DNA of 64,000 nucleotides from Paracoccus alkanivorans (GTDB taxonomy: Bacteria; Pseudomonadota; Alphaproteobacteria; Rhodobacterales; Rhodobacteraceae): assembly GCF_003697785.1 (NCBI RefSeq), contig NZ_QOKZ01000002.1:372001-436000 (forward strand), read 5' to 3'. Shown in pieces: positions 36,488 to 45,015 of this stretch. The position numbers and the translations under genes are program-made. The first letter of the stretch is position 1. Each line of letters opens with the position of its first letter. The notes beneath the pieces were generated by a model, which made no database searches, was not told the DNA's origin, and saw only the letters and a list, made by a program, of their open reading frames with translations.

Positions 36488-37425
36488 TCGAAACGATCCT
36501 CAACCGGATCCTGGTATCCATCCCGGTCCTGTTCGGCGTGCTTTTCCTGGGCTTTGCGCTGGTCCAGCTTGCACCCGGAGATCCCGCCCGGGTGCAGGCC
36601 GGGCCGACCGCGCCGCCCGAGGTGGTTGAACAGATCCGCCAGGAGATGGGCCTCGATCAGCCCGTGATCGTGCAATTCGGCAAATACATGGAGCGGCTTG
36701 CCCATGGCGATCTGGGCCGGTCGCTGATCTCGAACAAATCCGTGACCAGCGAGCTTGGCGCCGCGATCGTTCCGACGATCGAGCTGATGTTCGCCAGCCT
36801 GATCTGGGCGATCCCGCTTGGCATCGCGATGGGGACGCTGGCGGCGGTCTGGCGGGGCTCGCTGTTCGACCGGCTCATCATGGCGATCTCGGTCGCGGGC
36901 GTGTCGCTGCCGATCTTCTTCATCTGCCTGATGCTGATCCAGCTTCTGGGCGTCAAGTTCCCGATCTTTCCCTTCATCGGGCGCGGCGGGCCGCTCTGGA
37001 CGCTGGAAGGGCTACGCCATATCGCGCTGCCCGCATTGTCGCTCGGGATGATCTTCATCGGGCCGGTTTCGCGCATGACCCGCTCTTCGGTGCTGGAGGT
37101 TCTGCGGCTGGATCATGTGCGCACCGCCCGGGCCAAGGGACTGACCGAACGGCAGGTCATTCTGCGCCACGGGCTGCGCAATGCCCTGATCCCGGTGGTC
37201 ACGCTGGTCGGCCTGCAGATCGGCTACCTGCTTGGCGGCGCGGTCGTCACCGAGACGATCTTCTCCTATCCCGGCATCGGCAGGCTCGCCGTGGGGGCGA
37301 TCCTGTCCTCGGATTTTCCCCTGACGCAGGGCACGATCCTTGTCCTGGCACTGGGCTTCATCCTCGTGAACCTGATCGTCGACATTCTCTACGCTCAGCT
37401 TGATCCAAGGGTGCAGAAAAAATGA
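36484..37425 (+). CDS. Peptide-type ABC transporter permease (DppB/OppB), right operon
   Basis: A 313-residue permease with LVQLAPGDPARVQAGPTAPPEV, about six membrane helices and the ATPase-contact loop DHVRTARAKGLTERQVILRHGLRNA. It is coupled by 4-base overlaps to the amidohydrolase gene upstream and dppC downstream. Confidence 0.93.
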   Translation: MIETILNRILVSIPVLFGVLFLGFALVQLAPGDPARVQAGPTAPPEVVEQIRQEMGLDQPVIVQFGKYMERLAHGDLGRSLISNKSVTSELGAAIVPTIELMFASLIWAIPLGIAMGTLAAVWRGSLFDRLIMAISVAGVSLPIFFICLMLIQLLGVKFPIFPFIGRGGPLWTLEGLRHIALPALSLGMIFIGPVSRMTRSSVLEVLRLDHVRTARAKGLTERQVILRHGLRNALIPVVTLVGLQIGYLLGGAVVTETIFSYPGIGRLAVGAILSSDFPLTQGTILVLALGFILVNLIVDILYAQLDPRVQKK

Positions 37426-38327
37426 CCGTGACCGAAACTCATGGCGGCGGAACGCCCGAACCCGAAAATGCCGCCCCCGCCGCACGCCGGGCATGGTGGC
37501 GGTCACTGCTGGCGGACCGCGCGGCGGCACCGGCGATGCTGCTGCTGATGGCCATCGTCCTGGCGGCACTCTTCGCCCCGCTGATCGCCCCGCATGATCC
37601 GAACGCGAATTCCCGCGCCATCATGCAGCCGCCGGTCTGGTCCGAACGCGGAACCGCGGAATATCTGCTGGGAACCGACAGCCAGGGGCGGGATATCCTG
37701 TCGCGTGCGCTTTACGGAACGCGGCTGACATTGCTGATCGGCCTGGTGGCGATCGGGATCGGCGGCGTGATCGGCTCCACGCTCGGCTTGCTGTCCGCGA
37801 TGTATCGCCGGATCGATCCGTGGATCATGCGCATCAACGACATGATGCTGTCATTTCCCGCGATCCTGCTGGGACTGGCGCTGGTCGCGGTCGCGGGCCC
37901 CGGCGTCCTGCCGGTCATCGTCGCGCTTGGCATAGCCTCGATCCCCGATTGCGCGCGGATCGCGCGGTCGATCGGCATCGGCGTGATGGGACAGGAATAT
38001 ATCGAGGCCGGGCGCGCCGTCGGCCTGTCGGACTGGGCGATCTTCCGGCGCTACCTGCTGCGCAATTCGATCTCTTCCATCATGATCTTTCTCAGCCTGC
38101 GTTTCGGACAGATCATCCTGATCGGCGCGGCGCTGAGCTTTCTGGGTCTTGGCGCGCGCCCCCCCACCTCCGAGCTGGGGATGATGGCGGCACAGGGCCG
38201 CGACACGCTGATGTTCGCGCCGCATATCGCCACCATCCCCTCGGTCGTGATCTTCGTCATCGTGCTGTGCGCGAATATCACCGGCGACGCGCTCCGCGAT
38301 GTTCTGGACCCCCGTCTTCAAACGTAA
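37422..38327 (+). CDS. Peptide-type ABC transporter permease (DppC/OppC), right operon
   Basis: A 301-residue permease with LLGTDSQGRDILSRALYGTRLTL, the contact loop EYIEAGRAVGLSDWAIFRRYLLRN and a C-terminal DALRDVLDPRLQT typical of DppC. A 4-base overlap with dppB; the binding-protein gene follows after 18 bp. Confidence 0.93.
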   Translation: MTVTETHGGGTPEPENAAPAARRAWWRSLLADRAAAPAMLLLMAIVLAALFAPLIAPHDPNANSRAIMQPPVWSERGTAEYLLGTDSQGRDILSRALYGTRLTLLIGLVAIGIGGVIGSTLGLLSAMYRRIDPWIMRINDMMLSFPAILLGLALVAVAGPGVLPVIVALGIASIPDCARIARSIGIGVMGQEYIEAGRAVGLSDWAIFRRYLLRNSISSIMIFLSLRFGQIILIGAALSFLGLGARPPTSELGMMAAQGRDTLMFAPHIATIPSVVIFVIVLCANITGDALRDVLDPRLQT

Positions 38328-38345
38328 ACAACAGGGAAGACCGAT

Positions 38346-39917
38346 ATGAGAAAATCACTGCTTTACGGAGCCGTCGCGGTTGCGCTGGCCCTGCCCGCCT
38401 CGGGGCAGGAGATCAATATCGTGCGCGAGGTGGACAGCAACAATTACGACCCGCATAAATCGACCGCGCGATCGGCATCGGAAGTGCTGTTCATGCTGGG
38501 CGATACGCTGGTGTCGCTGGAACCCGACATGAGCACGATCACCGACGGGCTGGCCAAGGAATGGGAGGTGTCGGATGACGGGCTGACCTATACATTCCAC
38601 CTGAAAGACGGGATCAAGTTCTGCGACGGTCGCGAGATGACCGCCGAGGACGTGGTCTATTCGCTCAAGCGCTGGATCGACCCGGAAACGAATTCCCCGG
38701 TCGCCTGGCGCGCGGGAGAGGTCAAGGATATCACCGCGCCCGACCCGAAAACCGTCAAATACGAGTTGAAGGCGCCCTTCTCGGAATTGCTGTATCAACT
38801 GACGCAAAGCTTTGCGACGGTGATCGACAAGAACAATGTCGAGGAACTCGGCGAGGATTTCGGGGTCACCGGCTTTAACGGAACCGGCCCCTTCTGCTGG
38901 CAGGAATGGCTGCCGCGCGACCGCCTGACCATGACCCGGCACGAGGGATATGGCTGGGGCCCCGCATTCTACCAGAACAAGGGCCCGGCCCATATGGCCG
39001 GGATCACCTGGCAGATCGTGCCGGAGGAAAATACCCGGACCGTGGCGCTGATGACCAATCAAAGCCAGGTCACGCAATACATTCCCGCCATCGCGCTGCA
39101 GCAGATACGGCAGGCTCCGAATCTTGAACTGGTCCGGTCCGACGCCGCGTTCTGGACCTATTTCATGGGCTTCAAGATCGACAAGCCGTCGGTGTCGGAT
39201 CCGGCTGTCCGCAAGGCGCTCAACCTTGCCGTCGACCAGGAGGCGCTGGCCCGCGACATCATGTTCGGCGAGGTGACCCCGGCCTATAGCTACATCTCTG
39301 AAAACGCGCTGGATTGGGACAAGACGCTGAACGACAAGCTGTTGCGTTACGACCCGGAAGAGGCAAAGCGGATCCTTGACGAGGCCGGCTGGAAACCCGG
39401 CGAGGATGGCGTGCGCGAAAAGGACGGGGTCAGGCTGGCACCGGTCGCCTATATCCAAAGCGGCTCGACATGGCAGAAGCTTGCCGAATTCGTGCAAGCC
39501 GAACTGTTGAAGGTCGGCATCGGCATGCAGATCCAGGCTTTCGACGCCACCGTCTTCTGGGGCAAGGTCGCAACGCAGGAATTCGACGCGTTCGGAATGA
39601 GCTATCCCTATATCTCGGCCGGGGACGCGCTGAACCTTTACTTCCTGTCCCAGAACATGCCGACCCCCAACCGGATGAACTGGGACGATCCGGAGACCGA
39701 TGAATGGCTGGCCGAGGGCCGCCATGCGACCGACGACGCGACACGTGCCGCAGCCTATGCCAAGGTTCTCAACAAGGTGCATGACGCTGCCGTCTGGCTG
39801 CCGCTCTATCACGAGCCGATGACCATCGTTCAATCGAAAGAACTCGAGACCATCGTGCCGCACAACATCTATGGCGCCGGTCTCTACAAGGGTCTGGATC
39901 TGAAATTCCGGGAATGA
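38346..39917 (+). CDS. Peptide-type ABC transporter substrate-binding protein (DppA-like), right operon
   Basis: Periplasmic family 5 binding protein of 523 residues. Signal peptide MRKSLLYGAVAVALALPASG is followed by the mature domain; LTYTFHLKDGIKFCDGREMTAEDVVYSL is the SBP_bac_5 signature. AGGGAAG lies upstream of ATG 38346. Ligand unknown. A GC-rich hairpin follows the stop. Confidence 0.92.
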   Translation: MRKSLLYGAVAVALALPASGQEINIVREVDSNNYDPHKSTARSASEVLFMLGDTLVSLEPDMSTITDGLAKEWEVSDDGLTYTFHLKDGIKFCDGREMTAEDVVYSLKRWIDPETNSPVAWRAGEVKDITAPDPKTVKYELKAPFSELLYQLTQSFATVIDKNNVEELGEDFGVTGFNGTGPFCWQEWLPRDRLTMTRHEGYGWGPAFYQNKGPAHMAGITWQIVPEENTRTVALMTNQSQVTQYIPAIALQQIRQAPNLELVRSDAAFWTYFMGFKIDKPSVSDPAVRKALNLAVDQEALARDIMFGEVTPAYSYISENALDWDKTLNDKLLRYDPEEAKRILDEAGWKPGEDGVREKDGVRLAPVAYIQSGSTWQKLAEFVQAELLKVGIGMQIQAFDATVFWGKVATQEFDAFGMSYPYISAGDALNLYFLSQNMPTPNRMNWDDPETDEWLAEGRHATDDATRAAAYAKVLNKVHDAAVWLPLYHEPMTIVQSKELETIVPHNIYGAGLYKGLDLKFRE

Positions 39918-39923
39918 GGCATC

Positions 39924-39949
39924 GGGCGGGGTGCCCCTGCGCCCCGCCC
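39924..39949 (+). promoter_or_regulatory. GC-rich intercistronic hairpin after the right binding-protein gene
   Basis: GGGCGGGG - 10 bases - CCCCGCCC, an 8-bp stem starting 6 bp after the binding-protein stop and without a T-run. It probably stabilises the upstream mRNA segment and mirrors the structure at 30996-31017. Confidence 0.65.
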
Positions 39950-39967
39950 AGACAGCAGGAGGCTTGA

Positions 39968-41416
39968 ATGGACAGTGCAGAAGTCACAGTGATCCGCAAG
40001 GCGGACTGGATCATTGGATGGGACGAGACATCGAACCGCCATTGCTTTCTGCGCGGTCAGGATGTCGCCTTTGCGGGAAACCGGATCGTGCAGGTCGGCG
40101 GACGGTATGACGGGCCGGCTACGCGCGAGATCGACGGGACGGGACGTCTCGTCGCTCCGGGACTGGTGGATATCCATTCGCATCCGCTTTCCGAACCCAT
40201 GAACAAGGGTTTCCTGGACGAACTCGGCAGCCCCGGCCTGTATCAAAGCTCGCTTTACGAATTCATGCCGCTGTTCGGCCCCGATGACGAGGGCCGCATC
40301 GCCTGCACCCAAGTCGCCCTGTCCGAACTGATGCTGTCGGGGGTGACGACGCTGGTCGATCTGTCGGTCCCCTATGACGGCTGGCTGGATCTGCTGTCGC
40401 AATCCGGCCTGAGGGCGGTGGCGGCGCCGATGTATCGCTCGGCCAGGTGGTTCACCGGGGATGGCCATGTCACCGGATACGAATGGGACAGGGCCGGTGG
40501 CGAGGCAGCGATGGCGGCGGCGATGGATGTGATCGACCGTGCGGGCGCGGATCCTTCGGGGCGCCTGTCGGGCATGGTCGCGCCATCGCAGATCGACACC
40601 TGCACGCCCGAACTGATCCGCGATAGCCATGCCGAGGCGGTCCGCCGTGGTCTCAAGATACAGATCCACGCGGCGCAATCGGTGGTCGAGTTCCACGAGA
40701 TCACCCGGCGCCATGGCCGGACCCCGATCGAATGGCTGGACGATCTGGAGGTGCTGGACGGCACGGCCATCATCGGCCATGGCATCTTTCTGAACGATCA
40801 TCCCTGGGTGCATTGGCCGCAGGCCGCTGATCTGGACCGGTTGGCAGGATCGGGGGCGGCGGTCGCCCATTGCCCCACGGTCTTCCAGCGCCGGGGGATC
40901 GCCCTGCGGAGCTTTGGCCGTTATTGCCGCGCCGGCATTCCGATGGGGATAGGCACCGACACCTATCCCCACAACATGCTGGAGGAAATGCGTCACGCGC
41001 TGATAAATTCGCGGCTGATGAGCGGGGATGTCTTTGACCTGCGCACATCGGATGTCTTCGACGCGGCCACGGTCGGCGGCGCGGCGATCCTCGGGTTCGA
41101 CGATATCGGGCGGCTGGCGACAGGAGCCAAGGCCGATCTCCTGATCGCCGATGTCACCCATCCGGCCATGCGGCCCGTCCGCGATCCGCTGCGCTCGCTG
41201 ATCTATGTGGCGGGGGAGCGGGCCGTGACCGATGTATTCATCGACGGCCGCCAGGTCGTCGCGGATGGACAGGTCGCGGCCTTCGACCTTTCCGACGCTC
41301 TGGAACGGCTGGAGGCGGCCCAACGCCGGGCGGAAAAAGAGTTCACATCAAGGGACTATGCCGGACGGTCGCATCTGGCCGCCTCGCCGCTGTCCTACGA
41401 GGTCGTCGATGGCTGA
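39968..41416 (+). CDS. Amidohydrolase (cytosine deaminase/AtzB/SsnA-like)
   Basis: Amidohydrolase-superfamily enzyme of 482 residues, of the mononuclear deaminase/chlorohydrolase type: VAPGLVDIHSHPLSEP (HxH), IQIHAAQSVVEFHEI (His and the usual catalytic Glu position), IIGHGIFLNDHPW (His) and GIGTDTYPHNMLEEMR (Asp). Relatives deaminate or hydrolyse C-N bonds of heterocycles and guanidino-like groups; the substrate here is unknown. It follows the hairpin by 18 bp and overlaps dppD by 8 bp. Confidence 0.82.
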   Translation: MDSAEVTVIRKADWIIGWDETSNRHCFLRGQDVAFAGNRIVQVGGRYDGPATREIDGTGRLVAPGLVDIHSHPLSEPMNKGFLDELGSPGLYQSSLYEFMPLFGPDDEGRIACTQVALSELMLSGVTTLVDLSVPYDGWLDLLSQSGLRAVAAPMYRSARWFTGDGHVTGYEWDRAGGEAAMAAAMDVIDRAGADPSGRLSGMVAPSQIDTCTPELIRDSHAEAVRRGLKIQIHAAQSVVEFHEITRRHGRTPIEWLDDLEVLDGTAIIGHGIFLNDHPWVHWPQAADLDRLAGSGAAVAHCPTVFQRRGIALRSFGRYCRAGIPMGIGTDTYPHNMLEEMRHALINSRLMSGDVFDLRTSDVFDAATVGGAAILGFDDIGRLATGAKADLLIADVTHPAMRPVRDPLRSLIYVAGERAVTDVFIDGRQVVADGQVAAFDLSDALERLEAAQRRAEKEFTSRDYAGRSHLAASPLSYEVVDG

Positions 41417-42410
41417 GCCCGTCCTTTCGCTGCGCGGTCTCGACATCCGGTTCAACTCCGACGGGCACCGGTCGCGGGTGGTGAACGGGATCGGCTTTGA
41501 CCTGATGGCGGGCCAGACATTGGGGCTGGTGGGCGAATCCGGATGCGGCAAAAGCGTGACCTCGCTTGCGATCATGCGGCTGCTGGCCAGCCCGCCCGCA
41601 GAGATCGCCGCGGGCGAGGTCATCTTTGAAAAGCGCGACCTGCTGAAACTCTCGGAACGGGACATGCGAGAGCTGCGGGGCGGCCGCATCGGCATGATCT
41701 TTCAGGAGCCGATGACAAGCCTGAATCCCGTCTATACCTGCGGCGCCCAGATCATCGAAAGCCTGCAACGGCATTCGGGACTGACCGGCAGACCCGCCCG
41801 GGAACGCGCGATCGAACTGCTGGAGTTGGTCCGCCTCCCCTCGCCGGAAAAGCGGGTGGACGACTATCCGCATCAGCTTTCCGGCGGGCAGCGGCAGCGG
41901 GTGATGATCGCGCTTGCGCTGGCCAATGACCCGGCGGTGCTGATCGCCGACGAGCCGACGACCGCGCTGGACGTGACCATCCAATCGCAGATCCTCGACC
42001 TGCTGCGCGACCTGCAGGAACGCACCGGAACGGCGGTGCTGATGATCACCCATGATCTCGGGGTGGTGGCCGAAACCTGTCAGGCTGTCGTCATCATGTA
42101 TGCCGGAACCGTGGTCGAGCGCGGCAGGGTCGAATCCATCTTCGGCGACCCGCAGCATCCCTATACGATCGGGCTGATGGCGGCGGTTCCCCGCATGGAT
42201 ACCAGGCGGGGCCGGCTGGCGGCAATTCCCGGCTCGGTTCCGCCCCCATGGGCGCAGGTGCCCGGCTGCCGCTTTGCCGCGCGATGCCCGCTGGCCGATG
42301 ATCGCTGCCGCTCCGAACCGCCCGGCCTGCGTGAAATCGCACCCGGCCACGAGATCGCCTGCTGGAAGGCTCCCATCGAGGGAATGTCCGAAATGGAAAC
42401 GCATTCATGA
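41409..42410 (+). CDS. Peptide-type ABC transporter ATP-binding protein (DppD), right operon
   Basis: A 333-residue ATPase with Walker [10 protein letters not shown]-loop [17 protein letters not shown], signature [15 protein letters not shown], Walker [12 protein letters not shown] and the C-terminal Cys-rich extension. ATG 41409 ([13 protein letters not shown]) is the natural start; a longer in-frame extension inside the amidohydrolase gene is not credible. Overlaps dppF by 4 bp. Confidence 0.93.
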   Translation: MAEPVLSLRGLDIRFNSDGHRSRVVNGIGFDLMAGQTLGLVGESGCGKSVTSLAIMRLLASPPAEIAAGEVIFEKRDLLKLSERDMRELRGGRIGMIFQEPMTSLNPVYTCGAQIIESLQRHSGLTGRPARERAIELLELVRLPSPEKRVDDYPHQLSGGQRQRVMIALALANDPAVLIADEPTTALDVTIQSQILDLLRDLQERTGTAVLMITHDLGVVAETCQAVVIMYAGTVVERGRVESIFGDPQHPYTIGLMAAVPRMDTRRGRLAAIPGSVPPPWAQVPGCRFAARCPLADDRCRSEPPGLREIAPGHEIACWKAPIEGMSEMETHS

Positions 42411-43465
42411 CCGCGCTGCTGAAAACCGAGGGCCTGACCAAGCATTTTCCCGTCCGGCGCGGTGTGCTGCGCCGCCAGGTCGGAACCGTGCAGGCGGTGA
42501 CGGATGTGAGTTTCGAACTCGGCTCGAACGAGACCCTCGCCATCGTCGGCGAATCCGGCTGTGGAAAATCGACGCTCGGGCGGGCTTTGCTGCGTCTGCA
42601 CGAGCCCAGTGGCGGCAAGGTCTGGCTACAGGACATGGATGTGACCGCACTGGACAAGCGGGGTTTGCGCGAGGCACGCAGGCATATGCAGATCATTTTC
42701 CAGGATCCCTTCGGCTCCCTCAATCCGCGCATGACGGTGCGCGAGACGCTGGCCGAACCGCTGCTTTTGCACGGGCTGGCGACGCCAGCCACCGTCCGCG
42801 CCGAGACAGACCGGCTGATCGATCTGTGCGGCTTGTCCCGCTGGCATGCCGAGCGCTATCCGCATGAATTCTCGGGCGGTCAGCGCCAGCGCGTCGGCAT
42901 CGCTCGCGCATTGGCCACGCGGCCCAAGCTGATCATCTGCGACGAGCCGGTTTCGGCGCTGGACGTTTCGGTCCAGGCCCAGATCGTCAACCTGTTGCAG
43001 GACCTGCAAAGCGAACTGGGCATCGCCTATGTCTTCATCAGCCACGACCTTGCCGTCGTGCGCCATATCGCCGGGAAAGTCGCCGTCATGTATCTGGGGC
43101 GCGTTGTCGAAGAGGCCGCGACCGAAGATCTCTTCGACGCCCCCCGCCACCCGTATACACGCATCCTGATCGACTCGGCGCCACGCCCGGATCCCACCGC
43201 AATCCGGCACAGGCTGCCGGTAAAGGGGGGCACGCCAAGCGCGCTGGCAATGCCCCCGGGCTGTGCCTTCCATCCGCGCTGTCCACTTGCCATCGACCGC
43301 TGCCGCAGCGTACGACCCGAATTGCGGCAGGTCGGTCAATCACGGGTCGCCTGCCACCTGGCCGAAAAGGTCGTCGGCATGGAAGCAGGCCGCGCCGAGG
43401 CGGAGAACCCGGCACTGACCCGCCGGCTGGCGGTATTGGAACGGGCGAGAGCAGGATCGGCATGA
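42407..43465 (+). CDS. Peptide-type ABC transporter ATP-binding protein (DppF), right operon
   Basis: A 352-residue ATPase with Walker [11 protein letters not shown]-loop IIFQDPFGSLNPR, signature [15 protein letters not shown], Walker B IICDEPVSALD and the family C-terminal extension. About 30 extra residues at the C-terminus (MEAGRAEAENPALTRRLAVL) go beyond the usual end. Overlaps the ThDP enzyme gene by 4 bp. Confidence 0.93.
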   Translation: MTALLKTEGLTKHFPVRRGVLRRQVGTVQAVTDVSFELGSNETLAIVGESGCGKSTLGRALLRLHEPSGGKVWLQDMDVTALDKRGLREARRHMQIIFQDPFGSLNPRMTVRETLAEPLLLHGLATPATVRAETDRLIDLCGLSRWHAERYPHEFSGGQRQRVGIARALATRPKLIICDEPVSALDVSVQAQIVNLLQDLQSELGIAYVFISHDLAVVRHIAGKVAVMYLGRVVEEAATEDLFDAPRHPYTRILIDSAPRPDPTAIRHRLPVKGGTPSALAMPPGCAFHPRCPLAIDRCRSVRPELRQVGQSRVACHLAEKVVGMEAGRAEAENPALTRRLAVLERARAGSA

Positions 43466-45015
43466 AGGATCAACAAGCGATGAACGGCGCGGAAAGCCTG
43501 GTGCGCAGCCTCAGCGCGGGAGGGGTCGAGGTCTGCTTCGCCAACCCGGGCACATCCGAGATGCAATTCGTCGATGCGCTTGACCGCACGCGCCTGATGC
43601 GCTGCGTTCTTGGACTGTTCGAAGGGGTGGTTTCGGGTGCTGCCGACGGCTATGCGAGAATGGCGGGCAAACCGGCAGTGACGCTGCTGCATCTCGCGCC
43701 GGGCTTGGCGAATGCCGGCGCCAATCTGCACAACGCCAAGAAGGCGCGCTCGCCGATGCTGAATATCGTCGGCAATCACACATTGCGGCATTTGCGCTAT
43801 GATGCGCCGCTGACCGCCGACGTTCCGGCAACCGCCTCGGTTTTCTCGGACTGGGTCCGCACGGCGCAAAGCGCGGACACGCTGGCGCGCGACGCCGTCG
43901 AGGGGCTGGCCGTGGCGACCGGTCATCCCGGCCGTATCGCGACGCTGATCGCACCGGCCGATATCGGCTGGCAGGAGGGCGGGGTGATCACGCGCCCGAT
44001 GCAGCCGCACGGGCCGCGCCCGCTGGATCCTCAGGTCATTGCCCGCGCGGTATCGGCGCTTGGCCCCGATGCGCTGATCCTGTGCGGCGGAACCGTGCTG
44101 GAGGACCCCGCCTCGACCCGGCTTCTGGCCGGCATCGCCAGGCAAACCGGCGCAAGGCTGATGGCGCCGGGCTCGAACCGCCGGATCGAGCGTGGAGCCG
44201 GACGGGCCAGCATTCCCCGCATCCCCTACCCTATCGACATGGCGATCGAACAGCTGGCCCCGTTCCGCCGTGCGGTCCTGATCGAGGCACAGCCTCCGGT
44301 CGCCTTCTTTGCCTATCCCGACCGGCCCAGCCTGCTGTTGCCCGAGGCATGCGAGGTCATCCAACTGGCCGAGTTCGACCAGGACGGCCGGGCCGCGGTG
44401 CAGGCGCTGGCCGACAGCATGGGTGCGAAATCCGCGCGGCTCGTCGATTCGCCCAGGCCGGAGGCGCCACAGGCCGGACCGCTTGAGGATCTCGCATTGT
44501 CCGCCGCCATCGCATCGGCGCTGCCCGAGGGGGCGATCATCATCGACGAAAGCCTGACCAGCGCAAACCAGGTCGACCGGCTGTCGGCAGGTGCGCCTCC
44601 GCATTCATGGCTGTCGATCACCGGGGGCGCGATCGGCATCGGCCCGCCGCTTTCCGCCGGGGCGGCGGTCGCCTGCCCGGATCGCCCGGTGATTGCCCTG
44701 CAGGCCGACGGTTCGGCCATGTATACGCTGCAGGCGCTGTGGACGCAGGCGCGCGAGAACCTAAACGTCACCACCATCATCTTCGCCAACAAGAGCTATG
44801 ACCTGCTGAAGCACGAATTGTTCAAGGTCGGCGCAAATCCCGGACCGGATGCGCTGAACCTGCTGGACCTGCGGCGGCCCGAGCTTGATTTCGTATCCCT
44901 CGCAGCCGGCATGGGCGTGCCTGCCCGCCGGGTCGACTGCGCGGCAGAGCTGCACCGCGTCCTCTCGGATGCGGTTCTTGAACCCGGACCATTCCTGATC
45001 GAGGCCATCCTGTGA
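43462..45015 (+). CDS. ThDP-dependent enzyme (acetolactate synthase/benzoylformate decarboxylase-like)
   Basis: A 517-residue three-domain ThDP enzyme. N-terminal Pyr domain: FANPGTSEMQFVDAL and the cofactor-activating Glu54 in LFEGVVSGAADGYARM. Central domain about 190-325. C-terminal PP domain: ADGSAMYTLQALWTQAREN...NKSY, where the usual GDG motif reads ADG. It is not a typical AHAS, lacking a regulatory partner gene. A decarboxylase or carboligase acting on a 2-oxo acid is plausible. Translational coupling to the transporter genes and the GGT gene places it in the same pathway. Confidence 0.82.
   Translation: MKDQQAMNGAESLVRSLSAGGVEVCFANPGTSEMQFVDALDRTRLMRCVLGLFEGVVSGAADGYARMAGKPAVTLLHLAPGLANAGANLHNAKKARSPMLNIVGNHTLRHLRYDAPLTADVPATASVFSDWVRTAQSADTLARDAVEGLAVATGHPGRIATLIAPADIGWQEGGVITRPMQPHGPRPLDPQVIARAVSALGPDALILCGGTVLEDPASTRLLAGIARQTGARLMAPGSNRRIERGAGRASIPRIPYPIDMAIEQLAPFRRAVLIEAQPPVAFFAYPDRPSLLLPEACEVIQLAEFDQDGRAAVQALADSMGAKSARLVDSPRPEAPQAGPLEDLALSAAIASALPEGAIIIDESLTSANQVDRLSAGAPPHSWLSITGGAIGIGPPLSAGAAVACPDRPVIALQADGSAMYTLQALWTQARENLNVTTIIFANKSYDLLKHELFKVGANPGPDALNLLDLRRPELDFVSLAAGMGVPARRVDCAAELHRVLSDAVLEPGPFLIEAIL

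Noticed and set aside
43462..45015. Reading the ThDP enzyme as acetolactate synthase for branched-chain amino acids
   Set aside because: No small regulatory subunit, no ilvC/ilvD neighbours, and translational coupling to a catabolic transporter operon argue against it.
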